Below, one piece after another: positions 15,121-17,154 of a DNA stretch of 17,154 bases. Positions within the stretch are counted from its first letter, which is position 1, and every line of letters begins with the position of its first letter. The stretch is taken from the NCBI GenBank assembly GCA_902388545.1, contig CABMPS010000019.1, positions 1 through 17,154 of the forward strand, in the 5' to 3' direction. The notes below the pieces were generated by a model. That model did not search any database and was not told the DNA's origin. It saw only the letters and a program-made list of their open reading frames with translations. The position numbers and the translations under genes are program-made. The stretch comes from an uncultured Collinsella sp. (GTDB lineage: Bacteria; Actinomycetota; Coriobacteriia; Coriobacteriales; Coriobacteriaceae).

Positions 15121-15624
15121 CTAGCCTTGATACGAGGACGCCTTCGGAGGCGTCTTGCCCTTCAGGACCTTATGGTAGTAATCGTAGGTGAGCGGCGTCT
15201 CGTCGCTCAGGCGCTCGGCATCCTCGACCTCGCCGATAAACAGTAGATGCGTACCCACATCCACAGTGTCGATCAAACGGCAGCTAAACAGGGCCGTCGC
15301 GTGCTCGGGCACATAGGGCATGCCCAGAGCCGTCTCGCGGGTCTCGTATTTGGCAAACTTGTCATAATCGCTGCTGGTGCGGAACCCAAAGTTACCGATG
15401 TAGAGCATATCGGCCGTCTGATCGATCACGGTCAGCGCGAACGCTTTGGCCGATACGATGACGCCCGAGGTGACGTTGTCCTTGTTCACGGCAACCGAGA
15501 TGCGCGGCGGCGCGGACGTCACCTGCACCGCCGTGTTGATGACGCAGCCGGCGCGCAGCCCGTCTGCCGCGGCGCTTACCACGTACAGACCGCTCGGCAT
15601 GGTAAAGAACGCAGTTTTGTCCAT
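15121..15624 (-). CDS. Flavin reductase domain protein (FMN-binding, flavoredoxin-like)
   Basis: A 167-residue split-barrel FMN-binding protein. Recognisable features are the N-terminal YVVSAAADGLRAGCVINTAVQVTSAPP segment (shown here as SAAADGLRAGCVINT), the following ISVAVNKDNVTSGVI and FALTVIDQ, and the FGFRTSSDYDKFA loop typical of flavoredoxin and NADH:flavin reductase proteins. The C-terminus has VGTHLLFIGEVEDAERL and ends with a YYHKVLKGKTPPKASSY tail, in which the KGKTPPKA motif is usual for anaerobe members. ATG 15624 was chosen because GGGGAG lies ten bases upstream; an upstream in-frame extension to 15816 reads through leader repeats. In Moorella-type high-molecular-weight rubredoxin (Hrb) this domain is fused to a rubredoxin; here the two are separate neighbouring genes, suggesting the same NAD(P)H-flavin-rubredoxin route, perhaps for oxygen or NO detoxification. 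A terminator-like hairpin sits in its leader. Confidence 0.88.
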   Translation of the reverse strand: MDKTAFFTMPSGLYVVSAAADGLRAGCVINTAVQVTSAPPRISVAVNKDNVTSGVIVSAKAFALTVIDQTADMLYIGNFGFRTSSDYDKFAKYETRETALGMPYVPEHATALFSCRLIDTVDVGTHLLFIGEVEDAERLSDETPLTYDYYHKVLKGKTPPKASSYQG

Positions 15625-15675
15625 AACGATCACTCCCCTAACCCGGGTTGGAACCTCATGGATGTATGTACCCAC

Positions 15676-15706
15676 AAAAAAGGCGGCGCCCATAGCAGAC
15701 ACCACC
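15676..15706 (-). terminator. Intrinsic terminator between smpB and the flavin reductase
   Basis: On the minus strand GGTGGTGTC (15706-15698) pairs with GGCGCCGCC (15690-15682) through nine pairs, three of them U-G, with a 7-base loop, followed by TTTTTT (15681-15676). It lies about 125 bases past the smpB stop and 52 bases before the flavin reductase start. It may end the smpB transcript, or, if the flavin reductase promoter is upstream of it, act as an attenuator. Confidence 0.7.
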
Positions 15707-15752
15707 TTTGAGACATATGTGTCAGAACAGTAAGCAAGATGAGACGCCCACA

Positions 15753-15817
15753 GTTGCGTTGAAATAGGAACTGAATAGCCCCTCAAACAGGCAAAACAGT
15801 CCGTATTCCACCGCAAC
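15753..15817 (-). repeat. 65-nt imperfect palindrome after smpB
   Basis: GTTGCG (15753-15758) pairs with CGCAAC (15812-15817), and the pairing runs inward to ACTG / CAGT. Read as minus-strand RNA, 19 of 21 positions pair, including two wobbles, closing a 23-base loop. It begins 14 bases beyond the smpB stop. No T-run follows directly. It may be a 3' stabilising structure, part of the flavin reductase leader, or a dispersed repeat. Confidence 0.55.
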
Positions 15818-15830
15818 TTATGAAGGGTGG

Positions 15831-16301
15831 TCAGCGGTTGCGTTCCTTGAGGGCGCGGTCAATCTCGCGCTGGACATCGCGCTTGGCCATATCCTCGCGC
15901 TTGTCGTAGAGCTTCTTACCACGGCCCAGGCCCAGCAGCAGCTTTACGCGGCCGTCGGTATTAAAGTAGAGCTCCAACGGTACCAGCGCATAACCACGGT
16001 TGCGAAGTTTGCCGTCGAGAAAGTCAATCTCCTTGCGGTGTAGCAGCAGACGACGACGGCGATCAGGATCGCGGTTCCACACGCCACCATGGCTATAAGG
16101 GTGAATATGCAGGCCAACGAGCCAGCACTCGCCGCCACGAATCAGCGCGAAGGTATCGGTGATCTGGCAGGCGCGCTCGCGAATCGACTTGACCTCGGTA
16201 CCGCTCAGCTCAATACCGCACTCAAACGTCTCATCGATAAAGTACTCGTGATGTGCCGAGCGATTCTTGGAAATGAGCTTGCGCTCGCGCTTACTGGGCA
16301 T
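15831..16301 (-). CDS. smpB: SsrA-binding protein SmpB
   Basis: A 156-residue RNA-binding protein that brings tmRNA to stalled ribosomes for trans-translation. Signatures are SKNRSAHHEYFIDETFECGIEL (cut here to AHHEYFIDETFECGIEL), GTEVKSIR, the Gly/His loop LHIHPYSHGG, RRRRLLLHRKEID and the C-terminal KKLYDKREDMAKRDVQREI tail that reaches into the mRNA channel. Length is normal (about 150-160). ATG 16301 is preceded by AAGGAGG at the right distance. An in-frame extension to 16442 overlaps the upstream gene and is rejected. The start overlaps the end of the TPR gene by 11 bases (16291-16301), so the two are translationally linked. The tmRNA gene often lies close to smpB, but it is not found in this window. 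Confidence 0.97.
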   Translation of the reverse strand: MPSKRERKLISKNRSAHHEYFIDETFECGIELSGTEVKSIRERACQITDTFALIRGGECWLVGLHIHPYSHGGVWNRDPDRRRRLLLHRKEIDFLDGKLRNRGYALVPLELYFNTDGRVKLLLGLGRGKKLYDKREDMAKRDVQREIDRALKERNR

Positions 16302-17154
16302 CGCCGGCCTCCTTGGCGCCATCGGCGTTTGAGCCCGCAGCCTCGCGCTTTGCCTTGCGCTCGGCGTTAAGCTTGGCATCACTCTCGCGCACCAGCTTGA
16401 TAATCGCCGCGCACGCCTCTTCGCCCACCAGGTCGCGGGCACGGACCGTCAGGCGCGTAGCCTCCTGCTTGTCGCCGTCGCTCGCAGCGTCGGTCGCACA
16501 CATGATCAGGCAGATGGCAATCTCGGCCGAAGGCGAGGTCGGCACGCCCTGCAGGGCTAGCTCACCCATCACATGGTCGTCACTCTCGTCCGCGGCATCC
16601 GGATAGGTGGTATGGATCTTGTTGAGCAGGCGCGTCGTATGCGCATCGTTGGGCGCCAGGCGCAGCGCCAGACGCGCGCAGCCCACGGCTGCCGAAATGT
16701 TCTCGGTCTCGGGCTCCAAGAAGTACTGACCCAAGTTGGTGTAGGCACGTGCGGCGCACTTACCGTCGCTCGCGCGCTCCAGCACCGAGAACGAGAGCGA
16801 TGCCCACTCCTGCTTGTCCTCGAGCGCGCGGAACAGCTCGGCCAAGTCCAAGCGATAGTTGCAGTTCATGGGATCCCAACGCACGGCCTGCATCAGGGCA
16901 TTCCGAGCACTCACATAATCCTGCTGGCGAATGTAGGCAAACGCCATGTCGGAGTACAGGCGGTCAAAGGGAACCTCGACCTGCACCAGCTCGCGCGGAT
17001 CCTTCTCCACGCGGCGATAGGCCAGGCGCTCAAACTTGCTGTCGAAGCTAAAGTACTGGCGCTTCTCCTCCGTCTTGCACTCAGCGTCGATATACTCCTC
17101 GGCGAGCTCAACCAGACGCTCCAGCAGCGGCGTCGCCGTAGCCAGGTCGCCCTG
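16291..17154 (-). CDS. Tetratricopeptide-repeat protein, C-terminal 287 residues (partial)
   Basis: The frame stays open to the window edge at 17154, so the N-terminus is missing. The visible part is helical. A TPR-like pair appears at about residues 60-125 (LYSDMAFAYIRQQDYVSARNALMQA in the first, YRLDLAELFRALEDKQEW in the second), and another at about 130-165 (ARAYTNLGQYFLEPETENISAAVGCARLALRLAPND region). The tail (KLNAERKAKREAAGSNADG) is charged and probably disordered. TPR arrays mediate protein contacts; no catalytic domain is seen here. Its stop overlaps the smpB start by 11 bases, which implies coupled translation but not necessarily shared function. In-frame GTG or ATG codons inside the window are not starts, since coding-like sequence continues upstream of them. 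Confidence 0.85.
   Translation of the reverse strand, partial: QGDLATATPLLERLVELAEEYIDAECKTEEKRQYFSFDSKFERLAYRRVEKDPRELVQVEVPFDRLYSDMAFAYIRQQDYVSARNALMQAVRWDPMNCNYRLDLAELFRALEDKQEWASLSFSVLERASDGKCAARAYTNLGQYFLEPETENISAAVGCARLALRLAPNDAHTTRLLNKIHTTYPDAADESDDHVMGELALQGVPTSPSAEIAICLIMCATDAASDGDKQEATRLTVRARDLVGEEACAAIIKLVRESDAKLNAERKAKREAAGSNADGAKEAGDAQ

Noticed and set aside
15625..15816. 64-residue N-terminal extension of the flavin reductase
   Set aside because: It translates the leader terminator and hairpin region; the family start is at MDKTAFF, with a ribosome binding site.

Overview
This 17.2 kb window is a dense, high-GC bacterial chromosome segment. The gene set suggests an anaerobic gut actinobacterium of the Coriobacteriia, most like Collinsella: a copA-copZ-csoR copper cluster, bacterial-type gltBD, cofactor-dependent gpmA, Nramp mntH, a flavin reductase beside a rubredoxin, smpB, and a DUF559-type nuclease. 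The taxon is inferred from gene content and base composition; no rRNA or marker search was possible.

Layout. 1-824 (+): end of a copper P-type ATPase, then copper chaperone CopZ and repressor CsoR. The copZ leader holds a strongly foldable inverted repeat. 971-1444 (+): a small membrane protein with a C-terminal zinc ribbon, ending at a bidirectional terminator shared with the next gene. 1578-5307 (-): a prolidase-like amidohydrolase, a PD-(D/E)XK (DUF559-type) nuclease, and an unrecognised 235-aa protein. 5669-11853 (-): glutamate synthase gltB-gltD. 12393-14498 (+): gpmA and mntH. 14888-15624 (-): a short rubredoxin and a flavin reductase. 15831-17154 (-): smpB overlapping the end of a TPR protein that runs off the window.

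The most striking feature is not a gene. Eleven copies of a palindromic unit lie in four intergenic clusters (3099-3236, 4342-4559, 12038-12254, 14526-14742). Every unit is exactly 57 nt: 15-nt arm, 27-nt centre, 15-nt arm, with arm consensus GTCTCGATCTGTAAC / GTTACAGATCGAGAC. Units are separated by 23 or 24 nt, giving an 80-81 bp period. Arms show paired changes that keep complementarity, all copies appear to share one polarity, and two clusters sit within a few bases of both ends of the nuclease gene. Clusters occur in tandem, divergent and convergent intergenic positions, so they are not tied to one gene's regulation.

Other palindromes of different sequence also occur: GGGAC/GTCCC-capped elements near 835-916, 1456-1484 and 5611-5651, a 65-nt hairpin at 15753-15817, a 32-bp four-half-site dyad upstream of gltB, and a palindrome inside the gpmA promoter. 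All assignments come from reading the sequence and recalling family motifs; no database search was made.
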